Shown here piece by piece: positions 18,035 through 27,543 of a DNA stretch of 64,000 nucleotides (the first letter of the stretch is position 1; each line of letters begins with the position of its first letter). Both the position numbers and the translations under genes were made by a program. The DNA lies in NCBI RefSeq assembly GCF_001274635.1, contig NZ_LBGV01000001.1:3534001-3598000 (forward strand), in the 5' to 3' direction. The DNA is from Persicobacter sp. CCB-QB2. GTDB lineage: Bacteria; Bacteroidota; Bacteroidia; Cytophagales; Cyclobacteriaceae. Below the pieces are notes generated by a model. The model had not been told where the DNA came from. It was given only the letters and a program-made list of their open reading frames with translations, and made no database searches.

Positions 18035-20197
18035 TTATTGTTTGAGGTCATGTTTTACACGGTGATGCACTTCTTCCTGCTTACCATTATTGAAGCGATC
18101 ACGGTAGTTGCCGGTGATATAGCCGGTTACTCTTCTTAATTTCATTAGTTTATCGGATCCGCAGGAGGGACAGGTGTCTTTAAACAGGCCCTTATCTCCG
18201 CATTCCAGGCATTCATCATATGGAATATTCATGGCGAAATAGTATACGCCGGCCTCCATAGCGTGTTTGATTACCGGCAGGAGTATCTCCGCATTTTCGC
18301 TGATATCAGAGTTTAATTCCACATAGGTGATCGATCCTCCGGTGCAGTAATTGTGAAAAAAGGCTTCTTTTTCCACCTTCTCAATGGCATCCAGCGAATG
18401 CCATACCGGAATATGAAAAGAGTTGGTGATATAGTCCTTATCACTCACATTTTTGATTTCCCCATATTGCTTTTTCAATAGCTTCGCGAATTTATGACAG
18501 AGCGATTCGGCCGGGGTGGCATATAGCGAGAGATTCAGATTGGTTCTTTCGGCATGTCCGCTGACTTTCTCATACAGGAACTGAATGATTTGCTGGCCTT
18601 TTTCATAGGCCTGGGCATCTTCTCCATGGTGTTTGCCCATCAACACAATCAGGGTTTCCGCCAGGCCTATAAAGCCTACCGCCAGCGTACCACTGTTTAA
18701 AGTATCCCCGATGCGGTCATTATCTGCCAGCTTGGCGCCCCCCTTCCAGGTGTCGTTGCGATACATAAAGGGAGCAGATTTGGCCAGCTGTTTTTTCTGC
18801 CATTTCAGTCTCTCCGTCAACATGTCCACGCCGGTATCTACCATTTCGGAAAGTTTTCCGAAGAAATTCTCCCAAAGCTCTCCTTCTTCCATTTTGCTTA
18901 CCTCAATGGCCAGCTTAGGGAGGTTAATGGTAATCGGGCTCAGATTTCCCCGACCGGATTTTCCATTAGATCCATGGCGGTTGACCCCGTTTCGGGTGCG
19001 GCAACCCATGGTAGCCGCTTCTTCATCCGGATTTTTAGCTTCGTATACTTCCGCATCTACATTCACATAGTTTGGATAAACCCGCTTGGTAGTACACTCG
19101 ATGGCTAAATTTAATAAATCTGCATTGCGTCCTTTTTCATCAGAAACGCCTTTCTTGTATTTCCAGATTTGGATCGGGAAAATGGGTGTGGAAAATTCTT
19201 TCCCTATTCCTTTAAGAGTGGAGCGTAGCATAGATTCAATGACCAAGCGGCCTTCCGGTGAGGTATCGGTTCCGTAGTTGATGGAAACGAAGGGCAATTG
19301 GTTTCCTGCCCGGGATTCCAGATGATTCAAATTGTGGATTAGCGCCTCCGCCGCCTGAAAAGCCTCTTCGCGGGTTTTGTTCAGCGCATAGGCGTAAGCA
19401 TTGGGATACGCTTTTTCCAGTTCCTCATTTTCCATGCGAATTTCCAGTGTTTCTTCGGCAAATATGCCCAGAAGCTCCGCCGCATTGGCAAAATGTTTTT
19501 TAAACGATAGCCCGATGAAGGGTGCCATATCGTAATCAAATTTGTTGGACGCAATTCCTCCAAACTGGCAGTTGGACTGGCACTGGAAGATTACGGCCAC
19601 CAACTGCATGGCGGAACGGATGGAACGAGGCGGACGCATGGAACCATTGCTGGTGTAAATGGGGCGGCTCATTAAGTCTCCCAGATCCACGAACATGCAG
19701 TTCTGCATGCCCACAGCATAGGAGTTAAAGTCATGGAAGTAGATCCAGCCCTCTTCATGCATCTTGATGTGTTTCTTTGGAATCAGGAAGTTTTTCGCAT
19801 ATTCCTTGGATACCTCTGAAGACATGCGCGTCAATTTGGCCGTGAAGACGTGCTCTGGCATATTGGCATTTTCATTCTCAATATTGGAGAGGTTAATGGC
19901 CTCATCTGCAAATTTGAGAATCATGCTATCGGTTTGGCGGGATACTGCTCTTATTTTTCTGTATTCGATATAACTTCTTGCTATTTCATATTCATTATGG
20001 AACATCAAACGGTCTTCCACCAATCGCTCAATATCATAGACCGAAAGGTATTGGTAATTGGAAGAGGAAATCTGACTTTGCACCTCATTGGCGATGTTTT
20101 GTGCAAAGGATGAGCTTGCGCCGGCTTTTCCGACTGCGATGGAAATTCTGTTCATTTCAAAGGGTTCCACGGCCCCGCTTCGTTTGATGACATTCAT
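18035..20197 (-). CDS. nrdD: Anaerobic ribonucleoside-triphosphate reductase (class III)
   Basis: A 720-residue glycyl-radical enzyme that reduces ribonucleotides without oxygen. The N-terminus MNVIKRSGAVEPFEMNRISIA is an ATP-cone allosteric domain. The core holds FQCQSNCQFGGIASNKFDYD and TMGCRTRNG. The C-terminus has the zinc site CLECGDKGLFKDTCPSCG and the radical loop RVTGYITGNYRDRFNNGK, with the glycine of VTGY as radical site. Activation needs the radical SAM enzyme NrdG, whose gene is not in this window, although it is often adjacent. Its presence indicates growth or survival under low oxygen despite the aerobic look of the rest. Single-gene unit. Confidence 0.95.
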   Translation of the reverse strand: MNVIKRSGAVEPFEMNRISIAVGKAGASSSFAQNIANEVQSQISSSNYQYLSVYDIERLVEDRLMFHNEYEIARSYIEYRKIRAVSRQTDSMILKFADEAINLSNIENENANMPEHVFTAKLTRMSSEVSKEYAKNFLIPKKHIKMHEEGWIYFHDFNSYAVGMQNCMFVDLGDLMSRPIYTSNGSMRPPRSIRSAMQLVAVIFQCQSNCQFGGIASNKFDYDMAPFIGLSFKKHFANAAELLGIFAEETLEIRMENEELEKAYPNAYAYALNKTREEAFQAAEALIHNLNHLESRAGNQLPFVSINYGTDTSPEGRLVIESMLRSTLKGIGKEFSTPIFPIQIWKYKKGVSDEKGRNADLLNLAIECTTKRVYPNYVNVDAEVYEAKNPDEEAATMGCRTRNGVNRHGSNGKSGRGNLSPITINLPKLAIEVSKMEEGELWENFFGKLSEMVDTGVDMLTERLKWQKKQLAKSAPFMYRNDTWKGGAKLADNDRIGDTLNSGTLAVGFIGLAETLIVLMGKHHGEDAQAYEKGQQIIQFLYEKVSGHAERTNLNLSLYATPAESLCHKFAKLLKKQYGEIKNVSDKDYITNSFHIPVWHSLDAIEKVEKEAFFHNYCTGGSITYVELNSDISENAEILLPVIKHAMEAGVYYFAMNIPYDECLECGDKGLFKDTCPSCGSDKLMKLRRVTGYITGNYRDRFNNGKQEEVHHRVKHDLKQ

Positions 20198-20571
20198 GAA
20201 TAATCGTTTTTTTGGGTAGGAAGAATTAAGTAGGCAGTTTGAATTTCAATAATCTGCGCCGGCAAAAGACAAGGTAAAATCACTTTATGAACTGATAATT
20301 ATTAGGGAGGTGAATTAAAGGGTTGTTAGTCAGTGGGTTGTGGACTGTTTTTTCGGTAATATGGAGGCTCCGTATTTAAAAAGTGATAAAAGGGAACTCT
20401 TGATTGGTTGATTATTGAACTAGAAGCGGGGTGAATTTTTTTTAAGTACAATTGCGGCTTGTAGTAGAAAAAATCCCGTATATATATGAAAATTGTTAGT
20501 GAATCTATAATGGGTGCAATAATCGACTTGTTTCCAATGGCTTCTTAATTCTTTATCTCAACTAAACTCAA
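20198..20571. other. Divergent promoter region between nrdD and the beta-barrel gene
   Basis: 374 bases with no ORF of coding quality. It must hold both promoters. I looked for an FNR-type dyad (TTGAT-N4-ATCAA) and found only the half-site-like TTGATTGGTTGATTA near 20400, which is not a proper dyad. Confidence 0.4.
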
Positions 20572-21195
20572 ATGATGAATAGATTACTGTTTTTCGGATT
20601 TTTTTGTCTGCTTCCTCTTTTTTCTTTAGCCCAAGTAGAAATATCTCCCATGGTCGGTTACCAGTTAGGAGGAAGTATTGATTTCTGGGAGGGGAAATTC
20701 AAAATTAATGATCAGGTAAATTATGGACTTCAGCTGGCTTATCCGATACGGGAAGGTATGGCGGTGGAGTTGTCTTATACCCGTATGGATACCGATGCAG
20801 AATTCCGGGCTTATCGGGGTGGATTTGAAGACCGCTCTTTTGATCTGGCAGTTCAGTATATTCAGTTGGGAGCGGTTCGGTCTTTTGGACAGGGGCCGGT
20901 AGAACCCTTTGTGTTGTTGAATGCCGGTGCAGGCTGGGCCTCTCCTAAAGTGAATGATATTGATGATGAATGGCGGTTTTCGGTCATGTTTGGCGGAGGC
21001 CTGAAATATTGGTTCAGTGATCAATTGGCCCTGAAGTTTCAGGCGCGGATGATGATGCCGTTATATTTTGCCGGTGGAGGAATTTATGGAGGGATAGGCA
21101 CTGGCGGACCCAGCGCAGGTGTGAGTGTTGGAAGCACGGCCATCATGGTTCAGGGGGATTTCTCTCTTGGACTCAGCATTCGCTTAGGGCAATAA
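20572..21195 (+). CDS. Small outer-membrane beta-barrel protein
   Basis: A 207-residue protein with signal peptide MNRLLFFGFFCLLPLFSLAQ and alternating amphipathic strands typical of an OmpX/OmpA-like eight-stranded barrel (YGLQLAYPIREGMAVELSYT, YIQLGAVRSFG, PFVLLNAGAGWASP, RFSVMFGGGLKYWF, FSLGLSIRLGQ). It ends in a hydrophobic strand as outer membrane proteins do. A glycine-rich loop (YFAGGGIYGGIGTGGPSAG) lies before the last strands. Function is unknown, with structural or adhesion roles possible. Confidence 0.75.
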   Translation: MMNRLLFFGFFCLLPLFSLAQVEISPMVGYQLGGSIDFWEGKFKINDQVNYGLQLAYPIREGMAVELSYTRMDTDAEFRAYRGGFEDRSFDLAVQYIQLGAVRSFGQGPVEPFVLLNAGAGWASPKVNDIDDEWRFSVMFGGGLKYWFSDQLALKFQARMMMPLYFAGGGIYGGIGTGGPSAGVSVGSTAIMVQGDFSLGLSIRLGQ

Positions 21196-21197
21196 AC

Positions 21198-21420
21198 TTA
21201 AGCATGATTAATCTCCGCTAATTTCAGAAAGTAGCGCTAAAGGGTTTATTAAGGGGTTGTTTTGGGTGATTTCACTGATTTATTCATCACCCAAATGTGG
21301 GTAATCGTGCTTGCTCCTCATTCATCAGCTTCCTTGGGAAGAGCTTGAAATAGGCAAAATTCCTTCATTTTTCCCGCCTTGCAGCTAATTGAGTATTGAA
21401 GCAGGGGTAATTCGAGTTAA
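21198..21420 (+). repeat. Dispersed structured repeat, copy 5
   Basis: It starts three bases after the stop of the beta-barrel gene and ends 17 bases before that unit's terminator, so it should be transcribed as the 3' untranslated region. The palindrome is rewritten but paired (ACCCA-AATG-TGGGT). Left end TTAAGCATGATTAATCTCC; right end GGGGTAATTCGAGTTAA. Confidence 0.83.
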
Positions 21421-21437
21421 AAAGATTTTGAAAAAGT

Positions 21438-21472
21438 AAGGAACCTCTGGGCTACAGCTGGTTCCTTTTTTT
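21438..21472 (+). terminator. Terminator carrying the intron insertion
   Basis: AAGGAACC and GGTTCCTT arms around TCTGGGCTACAGCT, followed by a T run. The group II intron begins one or two bases after this run. Confidence 0.85.
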
Positions 21473-21473
21473 G

Positions 21474-23371
21474 GTGCGCCGTGCATGGCGATTAACTAAT
21501 CGGTGCAAGTCCGTAGTGGGGGTTAGTAGTGCCAACCACATAGCAGAAGGCAAGGGTGTTTACCGTGAGGTATAATCTGAAGGAAGCCGTATGCAAATCT
21601 CTGGCCTGAGGGACACGAACATCATGAGGCAGTGTTGTCTGGATAAGTTTGCCAAACAAAACGAAGTCCGAAACTACTCGGAAGGCAATGCTGTATATGG
21701 TGCAGGTAGATGGAGAGAAAGTTAATCGTCTTACCGCGGGAGATCTCGCAGGGGTGTCCACAATAGTAAAGGACACGTTCGAAAAAGGTTTACTGCGAGA
21801 AGTCAGCCGAAGTCAAAGTAGTCGAGACCGACGGCGAAGGACTGAACTTTAATTAGAAATCATTACAGAAAGTTACTGAATGAAAGGTAGAAAGCAGAAA
21901 GTACGAAGAAATAGTAGCTTGTTCGGAAAAGCACCTGCGGAACAGGGGAAAGCCGAACGAGTGCCGACTTTTGTTTGGATAACTGAAGCGGATGATTTCA
22001 CAGTTACACAGAGAAAGGAAGGATTGTTAGACCAAATCTTGTGCCCTTACAATCTGAACCGAGCATATCAGCGAGTGGTCAAGAACAAGGGGAGCCATGG
22101 AATTGATGGGATGAAGGTCGGCGCTTTGGCGTCATACCTGCAAATTCATGGAAGGGAAATTGTCCAATCCATACGTCAAGGGAACTACCGCCCGAACCCA
22201 GTCCGACGTGTAGAAATACCGAAGGACAATGGGAAGACACGCCCTCTGGGGATACCAACGGTAGTGGATCGTTGGGTACAACAGGCGATCAGCCAAGTTT
22301 TAGTTCCGATTTACGAAAAGGAATTCTCGCCTCACAGCTATGGGTTTCGTCCTGGTCGCAGTCAGCACCAGGCACTACTTCAGAGCCAAGAGATCTTATC
22401 AGAAGGCTATCGTTATGCGGTGGATTTGGATATGGAGAAGTTCTTTGATACGGTAAATCACAGCTACCTGATTACTTTATTGTCAGAACAACTCAAGGAA
22501 GGATCTGTGATTTCGCTCATTCACAAATATTTGAATGCAGGTGTTGTCATAGGTCACAAATTTGAGGCAAGCACCGACGGCGTACCACAGGGTGGTCCAT
22601 TGAGCCCACTATTGAGCAATGTAATGCTTAATGTTTTGGATCAAGAACTGACCAAGCGTGGACATCGTTTTGTACGCTATGCCGATGATATGATTATTTT
22701 CAGTAAAGGACGAAAAGGAGCGGAACGGCTCAAAAGAACAGTTACCCGATTTATTGAGGACAGACTGTACTTGAGAGTAAACAAGGAGAAAACGCAAGTA
22801 GTACCAATGTGGCAAATCAAATTTTTGGGATATTCTTTCTATAAGTGGAAGGGAAAAGTGCGTTTTCGAGTTCAAGCCAAAAGTATCAATCGGCTAAAGG
22901 ATAAAATGCGTGCGATCACCAATAAAAGTAATGGTCTGGGCTATCAAAGGCGGAAAACCCTACTATCCCAAACGATAAAAGGGTGGATCAATTACTACAA
23001 ATTTGCCGAGATGAAAACCATCATGCAACGACTCGACGAGTGGTTACGCCGCCGAATTCGGGCATTCACTTGGAAGAATTGGAAGCGAGTAAGAACACGG
23101 TTCAAAGAACTAAAGCGACTGGGTGCCGATACATCGAAAGCCTGGGAACACGCCAACACAAGAAAAGGACATTGGCGGATCGCAAAGAGCCCAGTATTAC
23201 ACAAAACCCTGACCGATGAAGTGCTCCGAGAACAAGGCTACGTCTCTCTAAAGACATACTATCTCTCTGTACACTGAATTAAGGAACCGCCCTGTACGGA
23301 TCCGTATGCAGGGTGGTGTGGGAGGTGCACTGGTGAAAGTGAAATTTTCTTTCACCAGCCATCTACCCGAT
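21474..23371 (+). mobile_element. Group II intron (about 1.9 kb)
   Basis: The 5' end GTGCGCCGTGCATGGC at 21474 matches the GUGYG rule. The first 400 bases are the structured ribozyme domains I-III without a real ORF. The maturase ORF sits in the domain IV position. Downstream, a domain V-like hairpin at 23286-23316 (ACCGCCCTG..CAGGGTGGT) and a domain VI-like hairpin (CTGGTGAAAG against CTTTCACCAG, 23329-23358) precede the 3' end at CTACCCGAT (23371). Insertion directly behind a terminator T run is the target habit of class C introns, though I did not classify the RNA. It probably still splices and moves. It lies upstream of the uvrA promoter and leaves it intact. Confidence 0.9.
21880..23277 (+). 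CDS. ltrA: Group II intron reverse transcriptase/maturase
   Basis: A 465-residue protein with the RT fingers and palm (LCPYNLNRAYQRVVKNKGSHGIDGM, RRVEIPKDNGKTRPLGIPTV, YGFRPGRSQHQAL, DLDMEKFFDTVNH, GVPQGGPLSPLLSN) and the catalytic YADDM at residues 267-271. The thumb/maturase X domain and GIIM region follow (IKGWINYYKFAEM, LDEWLRRRIRAFTWKNWKR). There is no C-terminal HNH endonuclease, so it should retrohome using existing primers rather than its own nick. It aids splicing of the host intron and copies it into DNA. Confidence 0.95.
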   Translation: MKGRKQKVRRNSSLFGKAPAEQGKAERVPTFVWITEADDFTVTQRKEGLLDQILCPYNLNRAYQRVVKNKGSHGIDGMKVGALASYLQIHGREIVQSIRQGNYRPNPVRRVEIPKDNGKTRPLGIPTVVDRWVQQAISQVLVPIYEKEFSPHSYGFRPGRSQHQALLQSQEILSEGYRYAVDLDMEKFFDTVNHSYLITLLSEQLKEGSVISLIHKYLNAGVVIGHKFEASTDGVPQGGPLSPLLSNVMLNVLDQELTKRGHRFVRYADDMIIFSKGRKGAERLKRTVTRFIEDRLYLRVNKEKTQVVPMWQIKFLGYSFYKWKGKVRFRVQAKSINRLKDKMRAITNKSNGLGYQRRKTLLSQTIKGWINYYKFAEMKTIMQRLDEWLRRRIRAFTWKNWKRVRTRFKELKRLGADTSKAWEHANTRKGHWRIAKSPVLHKTLTDEVLREQGYVSLKTYYLSVH

Positions 23372-23407
23372 ATTGGGGGGAATGGTTTCATTCTTGAAGC
23401 CATTTGT

Positions 23408-23415
23408 TATCTTTG
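23408..23415 (+). promoter_or_regulatory. -7 box of uvrA
   Basis: TATCTTTG matches TAnnTTTG, 25 bases before the uvrA ATG at 23441 and 37 bases downstream of the intron end. No exact -33 TTG at the expected distance. Confidence 0.5.
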
Positions 23416-23440
23416 TTGATTGGTGCTGACAATAAGAAAT

Positions 23441-26289
23441 ATGCCTAAGAAGAAAGCTGTTGAATCAAATGGCTTCGATCAAACCGGTCACAGCCATGTG
23501 GCGGTTTACGGAGCCCGCGAACATAACCTGAAAAATATAGACGTAAAATTTCCTCGCAATAAAATGGTGGTCATTACCGGTGTGAGTGGAAGTGGAAAGT
23601 CTTCTCTTGCCTTTGATACCATCTATGCAGAGGGGCAGCGCAGGTATATGGAGAGCTTTTCGGCTTATGCCCGCTCCTTTATGGGCGGTATGGAGCGTCC
23701 GGATGTGGATAAAATCGAGGGCCTGAGTCCGGTGATTTCGATAGAGCAAAAAACAACGGCGCGTAACCCAAGGTCCACCGTAGGAACCACCACGGAGGTA
23801 TATGATTTCCTTCGATTGTTGTATGCCCGTGCTTCTGAGGCTTTTTCTTATCTCACCGGTAATAAGATGAGCAAGCAGTCCGAGGATCAGATCATTGATC
23901 AGATCATCAGGGCTTATGAGGGAAAGAAAGCCATCTTGTTGGCTCCGGTGGTGAAAGGCCGTAAAGGGCATTATCGGGAATTGTTTGTGCAGATCCGGAA
24001 ATTAGGCTTCACCAAAGCCCGTATTGATGGCGAGATTATGGATCTGGAGCCTAAAATGCAGGTAGATCGGTACAAAACTCATGATATTGAAATCGTGGTG
24101 GATCGCCTGAAGGTGGCCGAAAAAGACCGTTTTCGCCTGGCTCAGTCGGTAAAAGTGGCCATGCAGCATGGTAAAGGATTGATTTTCCTGCAGGATGAGG
24201 AGGGAGATATTCATTATTTCTCCAAAATGCTTATGGATCCGGCTTCCGGCCTGGCTTATGATGAGCCCGCACCAAATTCCTTTTCCTTTAACTCCCCTTA
24301 CGGTGCCTGTCCGAAATGTAACGGACTAGGCGTGATTGAGAAGTTTACCAAAGACTCCATTATTCCTGATGAAAGCCTGAGTATTAGTCGTGGAGGTATT
24401 GCTCCTTTAGGAGAATATCGGGATACCTGGTTCTTTAAAAAAATCGAGGCCATCCTCAAGCGCAACGACTGTAAGGTTAGTACGCCGATCAAAGACATCC
24501 CCAAAGAGGTGATGGATAAAATTTTGAACGGGGATGATGAACCGGTTCCGGTAGCTTCCAAAAAATATCCGGGCACGGAGTGGAACACCAAATTTGAAGG
24601 CGTATATAAATTGCTTTCGCAAATTATGGATCAGGGAACTGAGAAAATGCAGGCCCAGGTCAAGGATTTTGTCGCAAGGAAAACCTGCCCGGAATGTGAA
24701 GGGAGTCGCTTAAGAATTGAATCCCGACATTTTCTGATTGACGGGAAGAATATTTCTCAGCTGGCCGAAATGAGCCTGAAACAATTGGGCGAATGGCTGG
24801 TAGGTCTGGAAGATCGCCTGAATGATCGTCAAAAAGTTATTGCCACTGAAGTTCTTAAGGAAATTCGTAAGCGATTAGGCTTTTTATTAGATGTCGGCTT
24901 GTATTATCTGACATTGAATCGCCCCCTGAAGACTTTGTCCGGAGGGGAAGCACAGCGTATTCGGTTGGCCACCCAAATTGGTACCCAGCTGGTGGGGGTG
25001 ATGTATATATTGGATGAGCCGAGTATTGGGCTGCATCAACGGGACAATGAAAAACTGATCAACTCATTGAAATCCTTACGCGACGTGGGGAATACCGTCG
25101 TGGTGGTAGAGCATGATAAGGACATGATGCTCGCCTCGGATTATGTGCTGGATATTGGTCCGGGTGCAGGTCGACACGGTGGACAGATTGTAGCCGAAGG
25201 CGCCCCCGAGGAATTATTGAAACAAAGATCCAATACTTCGGATTACCTCAGCGGGAAAAATGAAATTGCCATTCCTGAAAAAGTGAGAGAAGGGAAAGGG
25301 ACTTTCCTGTCGCTTAAAGGAGCAAAAGGGAATAATCTGAAGAATGTGTCCGTTGATTTCCCATTGGGGAAAATGATTCTGGTTACCGGAGTTTCAGGAT
25401 CTGGTAAGTCTACCCTGATTCATGAAACCCTCTACCCTATTTTGAGTAATCATTTTTATCGCTCTCATAAAGAGCCGATGCCTTATGATTCCATTGATGG
25501 ATTGAAAGAAATCGATAAGGTCATTGAGGTGGATCAGTCTCCAATCGGAAGGACGCCGAGATCTAACCCGGCTACTTACACCGGGGTTTTTACCGATATC
25601 CGGGCATTGTTCTCTGCATTACCGGAAGCGAAAATTCGGGGCTATAAGCCGGGGCGTTTTTCTTTTAATGTGAAAGGCGGAAGATGCGAGACCTGCGAAG
25701 GCGCCGGTATGAAGCTCATTGAGATGGATTTCCTGCCGAATGTACATGTTCATTGTGAAACCTGTAAAGGAAAAAGATATAACAGAGAAACACTGGAGGT
25801 ACGATTTAAAGGGAAGTCCATTTCGGATGTTCTGGACATGACGGTATCCCAGGCCGTGGAGTTTTTTGAAAATCAACCTAAGATTTTAAGGAAAATCAAA
25901 ACGCTGGAGGAAGTGGGACTTGGTTATATTTCCCTGGGTCAGCATGCGACCACCCTTTCCGGGGAGAAGCCCAGCGAGTGAAGCTGGCCACAGAACTTTC
26001 CAAAAGAGATACAGGGAAGACGTTCTATATTCTGGATGAGCCAACTACCGGGCTGCATTTTCAGGATATCCAGCACCTGTTGGATGTTTTGAATAAACTG
26101 GTGGATAAAGGAAATACAGTCTTAGTGATTGAGCACAACCTGGATATGGTGAAAGTAGCGGACCATGTGATTGATCTCGGGCCTGAAGGCGGGGCTGAAG
26201 GTGGAACCATTATCGCTACCGGAACACCACAGGAGATTGCACGGAAGCGGAAATCTCATACAGGCCGATTCCTAAAAGCAGAGCTTTAG
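23441..26289 (+). CDS. uvrA: Excinuclease subunit A, frame broken near the C-terminus
   Basis: UvrA scans DNA for bulky damage and loads UvrB. Present are Walker A1 GVSGSGKSS (about residues 47-55), signature 1 [15 protein letters not shown] with Walker B1 [14 protein letters not shown], Walker A2 [13 protein letters not shown], and the second zinc finger [18 protein letters not shown]. At the second ABC signature the frame reads TLSGEKPSE and stops (TGA 25979-25981). The missing part, [26 protein letters not shown], continues in the next frame to 26289. One extra G in the G4 run at 25961-25964 restores [17 protein letters not shown] and a normal length of about 949 residues. As read, the product lacks Walker B2 and would be inactive. 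Start is ATG 23441 (MPKKKAVES). Confidence 0.93.
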
Positions 26290-26505
26290 CCGAATTATTC
26301 ACCCGTAGTCCCTGGCTGCTCATAAAGGATTTGTTATAAGTTCTTTATGAGTAGTTTTGCTGGATTTTTAATAGCGCATATTTGGGTAAGCTTGCTTTCT
26401 CCTCCTTCATCTGTTTCGTTGGAAAAAACTCGAAATAGGAAAAATTCCTTCATTTTTTCTGCCTTACAGCTAAACGAGGATTTAAGCATGGTTCATTCGG
26501 CTTAA
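26286..26505 (+). repeat. Dispersed structured repeat, copy 6
   Basis: The left end TTTAGCCGAATTATTCACC contains the uvrA stop codon, so the element and the gene overlap. The right end is CATTCGGCTTAA. Left GCC and right GGC are complementary where copy 3 has CCC/GGG. Third stem AGGAA-AAA-TTCCT. Confidence 0.86.
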
Positions 26506-26513
26506 ATAAAAAA

Positions 26514-26541
26514 CGCCCTGCCTTTTACTAAAAGGGCAGGG
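26514..26541 (-). terminator. Terminator of the small secreted protein gene
   Basis: GCCCTGCCTTTT-ACTA-AAAGGGCAGGGC, 12 paired bases including one wobble, with a T run on the minus strand. Confidence 0.9.
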
Positions 26542-26572
26542 CTATTGTCATTCAAAATTATCAGAAAAAAGC

Positions 26573-26887
26573 TTACATGAGCATATAATAAGCGTCCCCA
26601 TCAATTTGGGTAATAAAAAATGCATGTTTTAATAATGGTCGCATGGCAGGGTGATCTTCCAATGCTTTCAAATCCTCCGTCTCCTCACTTCTGATGATAT
26701 CCCCGAATGCATTGATCAAAATGAATTTGTGGTGATCGGCAAAAAGTTCCAATTCAACATTTTCTTCCATCCATTCCGGTTCATTACCGGGTGCTTTTGC
26801 GTAATTTTCATTTTCTGCAAAAGCTGTTGCGGAATTTAAAAGGAAGATGTTGAAAATTGCGAATAATGTAATTTTTAAACCTTTCAT
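26573..26887 (-). CDS. Small exported protein of unknown function
   Basis: A 104-residue protein with a clear signal peptide (MKGLKITLFAIFNIFLLNSA, cleavage near TAFA-EN). The acidic mature part reads PEWMEENVELELFADHHKFI then LINAFGDIIRSEETEDLKAL. I do not recognise it. A strong terminator follows, so it is a single-gene unit. The pattern of alternating hydrophobic residues suggests a small beta-alpha fold. Confidence 0.7.
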   Translation of the reverse strand: MKGLKITLFAIFNIFLLNSATAFAENENYAKAPGNEPEWMEENVELELFADHHKFILINAFGDIIRSEETEDLKALEDHPAMRPLLKHAFFITQIDGDAYYMLM

Positions 26888-27232
26888 AGCCTTGAAATTT
26901 AAAAATGGCCACTTATTTGATCTTTATATTTGTAAATATATAAAATAGAACGGAATAAAGTGTTTTCGGGTTAGGTAAGTTTTATGTAATATTTTTCACA
27001 AAAATTAATTTTTTTAATAAAAATAGAGGTGAGGGAATGGCGCTTATTCGCTGGTTGTGGATCGCAAATGGTTTAAACTTAGTCGAATGTTGAGGGCGGA
27101 TTTTTGCGTTTCTGACAATTGTCATACTTTGGTTTTTGTAGATGATTTTGAGCCCGGGTAATAAAATGTTGCTTTTCCACCGAATTGAGAATAATGATTT
27201 TAAAGTTGATGGAGGGCCGAGAGACCAGTGGG
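26888..27232. other. AT-rich intergenic stretch upstream of repeat copy 7
   Basis: 345 bases with no gene I can support. A minus-strand ORF spanning 26982-27356 runs into the repeat and has no protein-like composition. The promoter of the small exported protein should lie near 26900-26950. Confidence 0.45.
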
Positions 27233-27453
27233 TAAACCTGAATTTTTTGCCAATAAATTTAGTAGGTCTAGATAAAAGGTTTGCTGTCAGTTTATTGTAT
27301 TGGAGGTCGCTGATTTTTATATAGCGCAAATTGGGGTAAGCTTGCTTTCTCCCCAATCATAAGCTCGTTGGAATAAACGATAAATAGGAAAGATCCCGGT
27401 CTTTTTCCCACATTGCAATAAACGAGGATTTCCGCATGCAAAAATTGGGTTAA
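27233..27453 (+). repeat. Dispersed structured repeat, copy 7
   Basis: The ends differ from the consensus but pair with each other: left AACCTGAATTTTTTGC, right GCAAAAATTGGGTT. The third stem is AAAGA..TCTTT around TCCCGG. CTCGTT pairs with AACGAG. It lies between two divergent genes, so unlike most copies it is not behind a plus-strand gene. Confidence 0.83.
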
Positions 27454-27543
27454 TGGAAATATTTTTCCTCTAAGGGGATGAATCGACCTTTGATCAAAAA
27501 ATAGCTTTCTTCTTTGTGCAGGCTGAGTAAATTGAGCAAAAAG

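Noticed and set aside
20395-20420. FNR-type operator upstream of nrdD
   Set aside because: Two TTGATT words occur in the same orientation, not as the required inverted half-sites.
21649-21852. 67-codon ORF inside the group II intron upstream of the maturase
   Set aside because: It lies in the structured ribozyme domains, and its composition follows RNA stems rather than a protein.
26982-27356. 124-codon minus-strand ORF
   Set aside because: It spans the left part of repeat copy 7 and has no recognisable features.
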